A stretch of DNA of 64,000 nucleotides from Flaviflexus salsibiostraticola (lineage in GTDB: Bacteria > Actinomycetota > Actinomycetes > Actinomycetales > Actinomycetaceae). The notes below the pieces were generated by a model. That model was not told the origin of the DNA. It was given only the letters and a program-made list of their open reading frames with translations, and made no database searches. Shown piece after piece: positions 25,737 to 34,806 of this stretch (its first letter is position 1; each line of letters opens with the position of its first letter). The translations under genes were made by a program, and so were the position numbers. Where the stretch lies: contig NZ_CP034438.1 of NCBI RefSeq assembly GCF_003952265.1, positions 1,364,001 through 1,428,000 on the forward strand. Direction: 5' to 3'.

Positions 25737-26471
25737 TCAGGATTCGAAGCTGAACTGGAGCTTCATACGATCGCCCCGCATGAGGAGCTTCGTGCACTCG
25801 AATACTCGCCCACGGGAGTCGGTGAGGACGTCCCGCAGAAGCAGGAGCGGATCCCCGGGCTCACAGTGGAGGAGTTCCGCCTCCTCCTCACCAGCCATAA
25901 GGACTTCGAGAGTCTCGTCCGTCCGGCTTGCGGTGAGCGAATACTCGGCGCTCAGCACCTCACAGAGCTGGCGTTCGACCACGTCGTGGACGTCGATGTC
26001 GGGGGCGAGTGTGGGGTTGATCCACGACTGGTGGAGCGTGACCGGCTCGCCCTCAAGGAGGCGTCGGCGTGTGATCTGGTGTGCGAGTCCGAGCTGACCC
26101 AAGCCGAACAGGCCGCGAACGCGCTCGGACGGCGACTCCAGGCCCGAGCTGATGAGCTCGGTTTCGGTTCGGAATCCGCGGGCCTCGAGCTGCTCGCGAA
26201 TCCCCTGATAGGCCGGGGATTGGGCGACGATCTTGCGCTCGGACACGAACGTTCCCTTGCCGGGAACCCGGTGCAGAAGCCCTTCGTCGGCGAGGAGATT
26301 GAGCACCCCGCGGACCGTCATACGGGAGACGCCAAATTCCTTCTGCAGGTCAGACTCCGAGGGGATGCGCTGTCCCGCTTTCCACTCGCCAGTCTCGAGC
26401 ATGCGCCGAAGCACATCCTCGATCTGGGCATAGAGCGGTACCGCTGAGTCTCGGTCCAGTACGTCTTTCAT
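25737..26471 (-). CDS. GntR family regulator with UTRA domain (copy 1)
   Basis: 244 residues from the ATG at 26471; a GTG at 26486 is an alternative start. The winged helix is IPSESDLQKEFGVSRMTVRG, followed by GLLHRVPGKGTFVSERK. The UTRA effector domain covers about residues 85-240, with EGEPVTLHQSWI and GDPLLLLRDVLTD. It is the last gene of the transketolase operon. It is a paralogue of the GntR at 37302-38084 (PSESDLQKEFGVSRMTVR against PSEHELNREYGLSRMTVR), and both end with similar RGDRMKLQFS or RGDRIRLSYS tails. Confidence 0.92.
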   Translation of the reverse strand: MKDVLDRDSAVPLYAQIEDVLRRMLETGEWKAGQRIPSESDLQKEFGVSRMTVRGVLNLLADEGLLHRVPGKGTFVSERKIVAQSPAYQGIREQLEARGFRTETELISSGLESPSERVRGLFGLGQLGLAHQITRRRLLEGEPVTLHQSWINPTLAPDIDVHDVVERQLCEVLSAEYSLTASRTDETLEVLMAGEEEAELLHCEPGDPLLLLRDVLTDSRGRVFECTKLLMRGDRMKLQFSFES

Positions 26472-26549
26472 CTTGTCCTCATCCACGCCAGGTGTGGGGC
26501 TGGTCTTCTCGGGTTCTGCTTTGTGGGCAGCGTATGGTATCCCTCCAGA

Positions 26550-27485
26550 TTAGCGCGTTTGCGCAAATCTCATGATGCTATCGGCGATCCCTCGCGCGTC
26601 AAGACCATTACGTTGCAGAAGATCGTCGTAGGTGCTCGACGGCTGATTCTTCTGGTCAACCGCGATCTTGTGCAGCCGCCCTATTCCAGCGGCGCTGACC
26701 ACATCTGCGACGCGACTGCCGAGCCCGCCGAACTCGTAGTGCTCCTCGACCGTGACGACCATCCCCGTCTTTTGCACCGACTCGAGGATGATCTCTGCGT
26801 CGATCGGGGTGACGGTCGGCATCGAGATCAGTTCCACGCCGAGCCCGCCCGCACGCAGCTCAGCAACGGCCTCCCGCACGGCAACGGACGTATAGCCGGT
26901 CGTGATGACCGTGACGTCGTCACCCCGGGTCTCGTAGTGACCCTTGCCGATCGTGAACTCGCGCTCCTCGCCGTCGGGAATGGGGCCGGCGCCGATCCTC
27001 ATGTAGACCGGTCCATCATGCTCGAGCATCGCCCTGCACGCCGCCCGCATCTCCCCCGCGTCGCCCGGAGCGAGGATCGTAACGCCCGGTATCGAACCGA
27101 TGAGAGCGTAGTCCTCGAGCGAGTGGTGGGTCGACCCAAGCTCCGAATAGGTGAAGCCGCCGTTGCGTCCGACGATCTTCACGTTCTGAGCCATATAGCC
27201 GACGTCGTTCCGGAAGAACTCGAAGTTGCGGGAGGTGACGAAGGGCGCGATCGCGCAGAGAACGGGAATCGCCCCCGTCGTGGCGAGACCGGCTGCGATG
27301 CCTGTCGCCGCCTGCTCGGCGATGCCGACCTCGAAGTAGCGGTCTGGGTTGGCCGCCGCGAACTCTCCGAAGCCCGAGCTCTTGCCCGAGTCCGTCGAGA
27401 GGACGACAACGTCGGGCATCGTCTCCGCCAGGGCGGAAATGGTAGCCCCGAACGTCTTTCTGGGGTCTACTGTCTGCTGCTCCAT
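26550..27485 (-). CDS. transketolase, C-terminal subunit
   Basis: 311 residues. Contains the pyrimidine-binding domain (YFEVGIAEQAATGIAAGLAT with the catalytic Glu, ELGSTHHSLEDYALIGSIPG) and the C-terminal transketolase domain. Together with the next gene it makes a two-subunit transketolase, as in many actinobacterial sugar clusters and in the apulose-4-phosphate transketolase AptA/AptB of D-apiose catabolism. The upstream part of the open frame is a shadow of the N-subunit gene; the ATG at 27485 is only 8 bp after that gene's stop. Confidence 0.9.
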   Translation of the reverse strand: MEQQTVDPRKTFGATISALAETMPDVVVLSTDSGKSSGFGEFAAANPDRYFEVGIAEQAATGIAAGLATTGAIPVLCAIAPFVTSRNFEFFRNDVGYMAQNVKIVGRNGGFTYSELGSTHHSLEDYALIGSIPGVTILAPGDAGEMRAACRAMLEHDGPVYMRIGAGPIPDGEEREFTIGKGHYETRGDDVTVITTGYTSVAVREAVAELRAGGLGVELISMPTVTPIDAEIILESVQKTGMVVTVEEHYEFGGLGSRVADVVSAAGIGRLHKIAVDQKNQPSSTYDDLLQRNGLDARGIADSIMRFAQTR

Positions 27486-27493
27486 TGCCTCTC

Positions 27494-28336
27494 CTATCGC
27501 TCGGTCAGCTGGTCGGACAGCACCGCGATCGCCGCGTCGAGCTCGTCGCGGCTCGGCTTCCAATAATGGGAGCCGACGGTGCCCTCGATTGCCGGGATAC
27601 CGGCGCCCTTGATCGTGCGCATGATGATCGCGGTCGGCACGCCGCCGCTCGGAACATTGACGAGCGCGTCGTAGAGAGCGGCGTGATCCTGACCATCCAC
27701 CTCGACAGTGCGCCATCCGAAGGCGTCAAACTTCGCGGCGATGTTCTCCATGTCCATGACCTCGGCGGTCGTCCCGCTGATCTGCATGCCGTTGACGTCG
27801 ACGAGGGCCGTCAGCGTGTCGATCCCGTAGTGCGCGGCAATGGCGGCGGCCTCCCAGTTGGAGCCCTCCGCAAGCTCGCCGTCGCCGAGGAGGACGTAGA
27901 CCTTGGCGGAGCTTGCCCGGCGCCTCAGCCCCAAGGCCATCCCGCTTCCCAATGCGAGCCCGTGGCCGAGCGCACCCGTATTGCCCTCGATGCCCGGCAG
28001 CTTGTGCATGTCGGGGTGGCCGCCGAGTGCCGTGTTCTCTCTGCCGTAGGTATCGAGCAGATCCTTCTCGAAGAACCCGCATTCGGCCAGGACCGCGTAC
28101 TGCGCGAGAGCCTTGTGCCCTGCAGACAGGAGGAAACGATCTCGATCAGGATCGTCGAGCCTCTCCGGGTCCACATTGAGGATCGCATCGTAAAGGACCG
28201 CGACGGCGTCAATGCAGCTCATAGCGCCGCCCACGTGGCCGGCCGGGGTGGCCTCCAGCATTCTCAGGACGTTGAGGCGAGCTCGCACGGCGAGCTCCCG
28301 TGAGCCGATCCGGGTCGACTCCTCGATCATCTCCAC
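27494..28336 (-). CDS. transketolase, N-terminal subunit
   Basis: 280 residues. The thiamine-diphosphate motif reads LLGDGELAEGSNWEAAAIAA near residue 145, with substrate- and cofactor-binding AGHVGGAMSCIDA and GGHPDMHKLPGIEGNTGALG. It pairs with the C-terminal subunit gene immediately downstream. A GTG at 28336 lies 8 bases after GGAG and is preferred; the ATG at 28330 is the alternative. It is divergent from the RuBisCO-like gene, sharing a 252-bp promoter region. Confidence 0.9.
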   Translation of the reverse strand: MEMIEESTRIGSRELAVRARLNVLRMLEATPAGHVGGAMSCIDAVAVLYDAILNVDPERLDDPDRDRFLLSAGHKALAQYAVLAECGFFEKDLLDTYGRENTALGGHPDMHKLPGIEGNTGALGHGLALGSGMALGLRRRASSAKVYVLLGDGELAEGSNWEAAAIAAHYGIDTLTALVDVNGMQISGTTAEVMDMENIAAKFDAFGWRTVEVDGQDHAALYDALVNVPSGGVPTAIIMRTIKGAGIPAIEGTVGSHYWKPSRDELDAAIAVLSDQLTER

Positions 28337-28404
28337 AGACTTTCTCCGTTTCCCCGCTCGACGGTGAGCGGCCTCGTCCCATTCAAGCAGGCTTGTCTAT
28401 TCCA

Positions 28405-28424
28405 GTCAATACAAGACCGTACAA
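28405..28424 (-). promoter_or_regulatory. candidate GntR operator (direct TTGTA repeat) between transketolase and RLP genes
   Basis: On the minus strand TTGTAC and TTGTATTGAC start exactly 10 bp apart. The same 10-bp TTGTA spacing occurs at 38129-38143, and a related site is at 31533-31548. This region lies between two divergent catabolic units in an operon group holding two GntR/UTRA genes. Confidence 0.5.
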
Positions 28425-28588
28425 GTAAGGAGAGTAGGGGTGCAATCGGCCGCGGGCTCCCGCCCAACCCCCGATCGGCGCATGTGCGACTGGGGTCTCA
28501 TCGTTCACCCTCGTGCGCTACGCTGACACCAATGATCTATACATGAACATACGAGTTGCCCGATGCGCGGCTCAAGAGAGGACGATTG

Positions 28589-29857
28589 ATGGACAACGAT
28601 GTCTGGTTCCAGCGCGAGGATCCCATCGAGCTGATCCACGCCACCTACGTGATGCAGGCACCCGAGGGAGGCACGGCCGCCGCTGCCGCGAAGAAGCTGG
28701 CCGTCGGCCAGACGACCGGAACCTGGGTCGACGTCCCCGGGGTGACCGAGCGGATGAGGAGGGAGCACGAAGGCCGCGTCATCCGCGTCGTCGAGATCCC
28801 CGCCGTCGACGTCGCCCAGCCGGACGGCACCCGGCCCGACTACGCCCTCATGACGATCGGCGTTCCCGCAGCGAACGTGGGCGGCGACATCCCCACCCTG
28901 CTGACGACGGTCCTCGGCAACGACGCCTCGACATCGGTTCTCGCCAAGCTCGTTGAGCTTCAGCTGCCGACATCCTTCCACGAGACCGCCGGCGGCCCGA
29001 AGTTCGGCCTGAGCGGCATGAGGGAGATGACCGGCGTGGCGGAGCGGCCGCTCCTGCTCAGCATGATCAAGCCCTGCATCGGCATGACGATCGAGGCCTC
29101 GGCGGAGGTTTTCCGCGAGACGGCGCTCGGCGGGGCCGACATCATCAAGGACGACGAGGTCCTCACACACACCACCAATTCGACACCGGTCGAGCGGGTG
29201 CGTGCATTCCGGGTCGAGGCGGACCGTGTCTTCGAGGAGACCGGCCGGCGGGTGCCCTACGCCGTCAACATCACGGGTCGTCCCGACCGAATGCTGGCCG
29301 ACGCGACGGCATGCGTTGAGGAGGGCGCGACCGCCCTCATGATCAACTACGCCGCCACCGGTTACGGTGCTGTCCAGATGATCCGCGATGCCGTCGATGT
29401 TCCGATCCTTGGCCACTTCGCCGGCTCCGGCCCCTTCATCGAGAGCCCCGCGTCGGGCATGGTCGGCGCCATCGCAACCGGCCAGCTCCCGCGCGTCGCC
29501 GGAGCGGATATGGCAATGATCCTCACCCCGTGGGGCGGATACCCGCTCTCGGAGCACACGTACCGCCAGACGGTGAGCGCGCTCCGCGCGCCGGTCCCCG
29601 GCCTGAGGCAGACGCTCCCCCTCATCGGCGGCGGCGTGCACCCCGGGATGGTCGAGCGCTACGTCGGGGACCTCGGCTTCGATATCGCACTCTCCCCCGG
29701 CGGGGGCGTCCACGGCCACCCGGATGGTTCGCGCGCCGGCGCCGTAGCCATGCGACAGGCCATCGACGCAGTCGTCGCGGGCCGCCCGGTCGCCGATGCA
29801 GCCGCCGAGCACGAGGAGCTGAGGCGGGCTCTCGAGGCCTTCGGCACGGGCGAGTGA
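28589..29857 (+). CDS. RuBisCO-like protein (form IV RLP)
   Basis: 422 residues. The RuBisCO large-subunit fold is clear: the metal-binding carbamylated-lysine motif is kept (GGADIIKDDE; Lys187, Asp189, Glu190), as are Lys161 in MIKPCIGMT and the phosphate-binding GGGVHGHPDG near the end. Other catalytic positions are changed: the lysine of KPK is Cys163, the loop-6 lysine is not seen, and the serine of the SGG motif is glycine in GGGVHP. It cannot fix CO2. RLPs of sugar-acid pathways include 3-oxo-isoapionate-4-phosphate decarboxylase and transcarboxylase/hydrolase, which fit the neighbourhood. Start at the ATG behind GAGAGGA. Confidence 0.92.
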   Translation: MDNDVWFQREDPIELIHATYVMQAPEGGTAAAAAKKLAVGQTTGTWVDVPGVTERMRREHEGRVIRVVEIPAVDVAQPDGTRPDYALMTIGVPAANVGGDIPTLLTTVLGNDASTSVLAKLVELQLPTSFHETAGGPKFGLSGMREMTGVAERPLLLSMIKPCIGMTIEASAEVFRETALGGADIIKDDEVLTHTTNSTPVERVRAFRVEADRVFEETGRRVPYAVNITGRPDRMLADATACVEEGATALMINYAATGYGAVQMIRDAVDVPILGHFAGSGPFIESPASGMVGAIATGQLPRVAGADMAMILTPWGGYPLSEHTYRQTVSALRAPVPGLRQTLPLIGGGVHPGMVERYVGDLGFDIALSPGGGVHGHPDGSRAGAVAMRQAIDAVVAGRPVADAAAEHEELRRALEAFGTGE

Positions 29858-29869
29858 TCTGATGACGAG

Positions 29870-29899
29870 GAATGGGCCGGTCTGCCGACCGGCCCATTC
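29870..29899. terminator. bidirectional terminator
   Basis: Perfect 12-bp stem (29870-29881 with 29888-29899), loop CTGCCG, between the convergent RLP and kinase genes. Confidence 0.85.
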
Positions 29900-29938
29900 T
29901 CATTCACTTCCCAGTGTCGTCAGGCTGAGGTGCCTGCC

Positions 29939-31429
29939 TCAGCCGTGGCGCGCCCAATCCTTCGAGCAGGCGAGCGCACGCTTCCAACCGTCATACATCT
30001 CTTCGCGCTGCTCCTCAGAGATCTGCGGCTCGAACACCCGATCGACCTGCCACAGGCTCTCGACCTCGTCGAAGCCGTCGAGAAGGCCGGTCGCCATGCC
30101 CGCGATCCATGCGGCGCCGAGGGCGGTTGCCTCGGTGTCGCGCGGCCGCAGAACAGGAATGCCGAGGACATCGGCCTGGAGCTGGCAGAGCATGTTGTTG
30201 GTGACGGCGCCGCCATCGACGCGGAGCTCCGGAATCTTGATGTCCTTATCCGCCTTCGTCGCGTCGACAAGATCGCGGGTCTGGAAGGCCATCGACTCGA
30301 CCGCCGCGCGGATGATGTGGAGGCGCGTGGTCGCGTTCGACATGCCGACGATGTTGGCCCGGGCGTAGGGATCCCAGTGAGGGGCCGCAAGGCCGGTGAA
30401 TGCCGGGACGAGGTAGACACCCTGTGTCGAGGCGACCTGGCCGCCGTACCACTCGGAGTCGGTGGCGTGGTGGATGATTTTGAGATCGTCGCGGAGCCAC
30501 TGCATGGTCTTGCCCATCGAGAAGACGACGCCCTCGATGTCGTAGGCCGTCTCCCCGCGCACCTTCCACGCCGTCGACGCGGTGACGCCATCGACGAGCT
30601 TGGGCGTGTGACCTGCGTTCTGCACGAGCACGCCGGCCGTTCCGTAGGTCATCTTCGTCTGGCCCTGCGTGAAGCAGGCCTGCCCGAAGAGGCTCGCCTG
30701 CTGATCGCCGATGACCGAGCCGATCGGGATGTTACTGCCGAAGGTGGCCGACAGGTCGCCGAAGTCGCCGTCGGACGGCTGGATCTCGGCAAGGATCTTC
30801 CGCGGGATGCCATAGGCGGCGAGCAGCTCGTCATCCCAGTCGCCCGTGTGGATGTTGAACATCTGCGTGCGAGCGGCGTTCGAGACATCCGTGACGTGGC
30901 GCTTGCGGCCCGTGAAGTTCCAGATCAGCCACGAGTCGATCGTGCCGGCCATGAGCTCGCCGCGCTCGGCGCGCTCGCGCGCACCCGAGATGTGGTCGAG
31001 GATCCAGGCGATCTTCGACGCGGTGTAGTACGCGTCCGAGATCAGGCCCGTCTTCTCGCGGATGATGGGATCCAGGCCCTGCTCGCGCCACTTCTCGATG
31101 ACGGAGTTGGACTGGCGCGAGGCCCACACGATCGCATTGTAGATGGGTTCGCCGGTCTCGCGGTCCCACACGAGGCCGGTTTCGCGCTGGTTGGTGAGCG
31201 ACACGGTGTGGAGATCCGACGGGTGCACTCCGTTGTTGCGCAGGACCGCCCTCATGGTCTCGAGCTGGGCGGCGATGATCTCTTCTGGATCGTGCTCGAT
31301 CCACCCTGACTGCGGGTAGTGCTGCGTGATCTCCTTCTGGGCGATGTCGACAATGCCGAACCGGTCGTTCAGGAGGAGCGTGCGGACGCTCGTCGTGCCA
31401 CTGTCAATCGCCAGAATATGCTTCGACAT
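29939..31429 (-). CDS. GlpK-like FGGY kinase, second copy, possibly not for glycerol
   Basis: 496 residues. The sequence is glycerol-kinase-like throughout (ILAIDSGTTSVRTLLL, TNQRETGLVWDRETG, GDQQASLFGQACFTQG, YGTAGVLVQNAG). One diagnostic block differs: the canonical IVWQDRRT of glycerol kinases, present in the 14165-15691 copy, is IVWASRQS here. That block lies near the substrate site, so another polyol such as erythritol or threitol should be considered. It is divergent from the G1P-dehydrogenase-like gene and shares with it a TTGTA-repeat site. Confidence 0.85.
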   Translation of the reverse strand: MSKHILAIDSGTTSVRTLLLNDRFGIVDIAQKEITQHYPQSGWIEHDPEEIIAAQLETMRAVLRNNGVHPSDLHTVSLTNQRETGLVWDRETGEPIYNAIVWASRQSNSVIEKWREQGLDPIIREKTGLISDAYYTASKIAWILDHISGARERAERGELMAGTIDSWLIWNFTGRKRHVTDVSNAARTQMFNIHTGDWDDELLAAYGIPRKILAEIQPSDGDFGDLSATFGSNIPIGSVIGDQQASLFGQACFTQGQTKMTYGTAGVLVQNAGHTPKLVDGVTASTAWKVRGETAYDIEGVVFSMGKTMQWLRDDLKIIHHATDSEWYGGQVASTQGVYLVPAFTGLAAPHWDPYARANIVGMSNATTRLHIIRAAVESMAFQTRDLVDATKADKDIKIPELRVDGGAVTNNMLCQLQADVLGIPVLRPRDTEATALGAAWIAGMATGLLDGFDEVESLWQVDRVFEPQISEEQREEMYDGWKRALACSKDWARHG

Positions 31430-31532
31430 ATATTTTCCCTCGTCTTTGAGTTCTGATATTCACGCCCATCCCTAGTTGGATAGAATGAGCGCCTGTGCCG
31501 TGGGACACAAGGACCATATTGCACAATCTTGA

Positions 31533-31548
31533 TTGTACTTGTATAGTC
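31533..31548. promoter_or_regulatory. candidate GntR operator between GlpK-like kinase and EgsA-like operon
   Basis: TTGTAC at 31533 and TTGTATAGTC at 31539-31548. The 10-mer TTGTATAGTC recurs exactly at 38139-38148 upstream of the E1/E2 operon. The 232-bp region serves two divergent units. Confidence 0.5.
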
Positions 31549-31661
31549 CTGTCATGTCCCGACCAAATGTCTAGTCCGGACGATACACCATGGTTGCGCC
31601 TCTGTGCGCGGCAATGTTCCACGGGAGAACGAACTCCCAGGAGATCAGGAGAAACGCGACG

Positions 31662-33062
31662 ATGACAGCCGATACCGCGAACGAGATCGCCCAGGGGACA
31701 GAGCTCCTCAACACGGTTCTCGAGCGCACACCGACGACTCGAGTCGTCAGCTTTGGGTACGACACTGCCCTGAACATCGGCCAGCTCATCCGCGATCACC
31801 ACGGCAATCGTCAGGTTGTCTGCATCGCCGACGAGACGACATGGGCCGCAGCGGGAGACCGCGTCGACCACAGCCTCTCGTCACTCGATCAGGCGAACCG
31901 CATCGTCCTGCCGGCACGGCCCAGGCCGTACGCCAACATCGAGCTCGTCCACCGCGTCCGCGACGCACTGGCCGAGACACCCGGTGCCCTGCCGATCGCA
32001 ATCGGCTCGGGCACGATCAACGACGCCGTCAAGCTGGCGGCCGCCGAGCTGGAGACCCCCTACTGGGTCGTCGGCTCTGCACCGTCGATGGACGGCTACA
32101 CAGCTGCAGGCGCCTCCATCTCAAAGGACGGCTTCAAGCAGAACATGGCCTGTCCCGCGCCGTACGGCGTGATCATGGATCTCGACATCCTCAAGACCGC
32201 CCCGCAGATCATGTGGGCGTCGGGCTTCGGGGACATGATCGGAAAGATCTCTGCCCTCGCGGATTGGCGGATCGCCGACACTGTCGGCGTTGAGTCCGTC
32301 GATCCCTGGGTGTGGGAGCTCGCCGAGAGGTCAGCACTCGACGCGCTGTCCGATCCTGCCGGGGTCGGAGCGCGCAGCGAATCTGCGCTGCCCTCGCTCA
32401 CGGTCGGACTCCTCATGTCCGGGCTGTCGATCCAGGCCTACAACTCGTCGCGCCCCGGCTCCGGTGCTGAGCATATGTTCAGTCACATGTGGGAAATGGA
32501 CCATGTCGGGCTCGACTTCGACCCACCGCTCTCCCACGGCGCCAAGGTCGGAATCGGTTCTGTGCTCGTCGCGGCACTCTACGACGAGCTCCTCGAGCTC
32601 GATCTCGCCGCGACCGATATCACCGCGCGCCTCTCCCAGTGGCCCTCGGTCAACGAGGCCCTGACGCTCGTGAACGCACTGCACAGCACCGACGCGATGC
32701 GAAGCGTCGCCGACTCTCAGCTTCCCAAGAAGCACCCAGACCTTCATGAGCTCGAGCGGCGCCTCCGGGCAGCCGTGGCTGCATGGCCGATGCTCCGCAC
32801 GGAGCTTCGCCGGCTCATGAAGCCTGCGGATGAGATTCGCGATAGCCTCGTCAAGGCAGGGGCTCATCATCATCCGCAGCAGGTCGGTCTCGATCGAGAC
32901 CGGATCAGAGTCGATTATCTGCGTCTGCGCTCGACCCGGGATCGCTACACCAGCGTCGATCTCGCGGAGGAGACGGGCATCCTGCCCGGCATCGTCGACA
33001 CGATGTTCGGACCCGGCGGGATCTGGCAGGAATGGCCAGCCGAATCCCGCTCAATCAACTGA
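31662..33062 (+). CDS. iron/zinc-dependent sn-glycerol-1-phosphate dehydrogenase-like protein (AraM/EgsA family)
   Basis: 466 residues. Nucleotide-binding GSGTINDAVKLAAAELETP, the AraM-like block VGSAPSMDGYTAAGA with a metal-binding Asp, GFGDMIGKISALADWRI, and metal-ligand histidines in GAEHMFSHMWEMDH and LSHGAKVG. The C-terminal 90 residues extend beyond the usual length. The family oxidises or reduces glycerol 1-phosphate and DHAP, or related polyol phosphates. It is first in a plus-strand operon with DhaKL, TIM homologue, aldolase and CbbY. The ATG at 31662 follows AGGAG; the upstream ATG has no ribosome site. Confidence 0.85.
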   Translation: MTADTANEIAQGTELLNTVLERTPTTRVVSFGYDTALNIGQLIRDHHGNRQVVCIADETTWAAAGDRVDHSLSSLDQANRIVLPARPRPYANIELVHRVRDALAETPGALPIAIGSGTINDAVKLAAAELETPYWVVGSAPSMDGYTAAGASISKDGFKQNMACPAPYGVIMDLDILKTAPQIMWASGFGDMIGKISALADWRIADTVGVESVDPWVWELAERSALDALSDPAGVGARSESALPSLTVGLLMSGLSIQAYNSSRPGSGAEHMFSHMWEMDHVGLDFDPPLSHGAKVGIGSVLVAALYDELLELDLAATDITARLSQWPSVNEALTLVNALHSTDAMRSVADSQLPKKHPDLHELERRLRAAVAAWPMLRTELRRLMKPADEIRDSLVKAGAHHHPQQVGLDRDRIRVDYLRLRSTRDRYTSVDLAEETGILPGIVDTMFGPGGIWQEWPAESRSIN

Positions 33063-33096
33063 TTCCACCCACCTCGATGAAGAGAATTGGAAACCA

Positions 33097-34806
33097 ATGA
33101 CACGACTTCTGAACAATCCAGACAACTTCCCCGTTGAGTCCGCCGAGGGCTTCCTCCTCGCGAACAAGAGGCACGTCCGCGGCCTGTACGGCGGCGCCGT
33201 GCGCGCGACGAAGACGCCGGAGGGCAAGGTTGCCCTCGTCATCGGCGGCGGCACCGGCCACTACCCCGCCTTCGCCGGCTGGGTGGGTCACGGCATGGCC
33301 GACGGTGTCGTCATGGGCAACATCTTCTCCTCCCCCTCGGCAGCCCAGGCTGTGTCCGTCGCGAAGGCCGCTGAGCGCGGCGGCGGCGTCCTCATCGCCT
33401 TCGGCAACTACGCGGGCGACGTCCTCCACTTCGGAGATGCCGCGGCCCAGCTGAGCGCCCAGGGCATCCCGGCTCGCGCCGTCGTCACCACCGACGACAT
33501 CGCCTCCGCCGGCCCGGAGGAGAAGGAGAAGCGCCGCGGTATCGCGGGCTGGGTTCCCGTCTTCAAGGCAACCGGCGCAGCCGCCGAGCGCGGCATGAAC
33601 CTCGACGAGGTCGAGAGGGTCTTCCACAAGGCCAATGACCGCACACGCACCCTCGGCGTCGCATTCTCCGGTTGCACGCTCCCCGGCGACTCGGAGCCGC
33701 TGTTCACCGTTCCCGAGGGCAAGATGGCGATCGGCCTGGGCGTCCACGGCGAGCCCGGCATCGCTGAGGTCGACTTCGGCACGGCCGATGAGGTCGCGAA
33801 GGTGCTCGTCGAGCGCCTCCTCGAGGAGCGTCCCGAGGGCGCGGACAACCGCGTCATCGCACTCCTCAACGGCCTGGGCACCGCGAAGTACGAAGAGATG
33901 TTCGTGACCTTCCGTGCGATCCACAGGCTTCTCGAAGAGGCGGGCCTCGAGATCGTCGACGGCGAAGTCGGCGAGTTCGCCACCTCGCTCGATATGTCGG
34001 GCGTCTCGCTCACCCTTCACTGGCCGGACGACGAGCTGGTTGAGCTCTGGAACGATCCGGTCGACACCCCGACGATCCGCCGCGGCACCGTCGACGCGGG
34101 CGATCTGCGCGACGATATCCACACGCTCTCGCAGGATCCGACCCGCATCGCCGTCACCGAGGAGGGGTCCGAGGAATCGCGCGCTCTCGCCGCGAAGATG
34201 GCTGACACGCTCGACAAGGTGGCGGCAATGCTGCGCGAGAAGATGTCCGAGCTCGGAAAGCTCGACTCGTACGCCGGCGACGGCGACCACGGAACGGGCA
34301 TGCAGCGCGGCTCGGAGAACGCAGCATCGGCTGCTCGGAAGCTCCTCAATGAGGGCGCCGGTGCGGGCACGCTTCTGGCGGGCGCCGGCGAGGCCTGGTC
34401 CGCGACTGCGGGCGGCACCTCCGGAGCTCTCTGGGGAGTCATCCTCGGCGCAGCCGGCCAGGGCGTCGGCGACGCCGACGTGCCTTCGGCCGAGAAGGTC
34501 GCGGAGATCGTCGACGAGGTGACCACGACGCTCCAGCAGGTCGGTGCCGCGGAGGAGGGCGACAAGACGATGCTCGATGCGCTTCTTCCGTTCACCCGCG
34601 CTCTCAAGGACTACGTCGGACAGGGCAACCTCGCCGAGAGCTGGAACAAGGCGGCCACTGTCGCCGCCGGCGCAGCGCAGCAGACGGCTGATCTGTCACC
34701 GAGGATCGGGCGCGCACGCCCACTGGCGGAGAAGTCGGTCGGCCACGCCGATCCCGGCGCAGTCTCGCTCGCATACGTCCTCGCGACGATCGGAGAGGAT
34801 CTCTAG
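33097..34806 (+). CDS. fused dihydroxyacetone kinase DhaK-DhaL (LerK-like)
   Basis: 569 residues. DhaK domain (about residues 1-330) with GGGTGHYPAFAGWVG and the covalent substrate-binding His217 in GLGVHGEPG. DhaL domain (about 360-569) with the ATP/Mg motif GDGDHGTGM near residue 395 and GGTSGALWG. The fused ATP-dependent form needs no PTS partner. With the TIM homologue directly behind (TAGTG overlap), it matches the published pair LerK and LerI, which phosphorylate L-erythrulose and isomerise L-erythrulose 1-phosphate in C4-polyol catabolism. Plain dihydroxyacetone is the alternative substrate. Confidence 0.9.
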   Translation: MTRLLNNPDNFPVESAEGFLLANKRHVRGLYGGAVRATKTPEGKVALVIGGGTGHYPAFAGWVGHGMADGVVMGNIFSSPSAAQAVSVAKAAERGGGVLIAFGNYAGDVLHFGDAAAQLSAQGIPARAVVTTDDIASAGPEEKEKRRGIAGWVPVFKATGAAAERGMNLDEVERVFHKANDRTRTLGVAFSGCTLPGDSEPLFTVPEGKMAIGLGVHGEPGIAEVDFGTADEVAKVLVERLLEERPEGADNRVIALLNGLGTAKYEEMFVTFRAIHRLLEEAGLEIVDGEVGEFATSLDMSGVSLTLHWPDDELVELWNDPVDTPTIRRGTVDAGDLRDDIHTLSQDPTRIAVTEEGSEESRALAAKMADTLDKVAAMLREKMSELGKLDSYAGDGDHGTGMQRGSENAASAARKLLNEGAGAGTLLAGAGEAWSATAGGTSGALWGVILGAAGQGVGDADVPSAEKVAEIVDEVTTTLQQVGAAEEGDKTMLDALLPFTRALKDYVGQGNLAESWNKAATVAAGAAQQTADLSPRIGRARPLAEKSVGHADPGAVSLAYVLATIGEDL

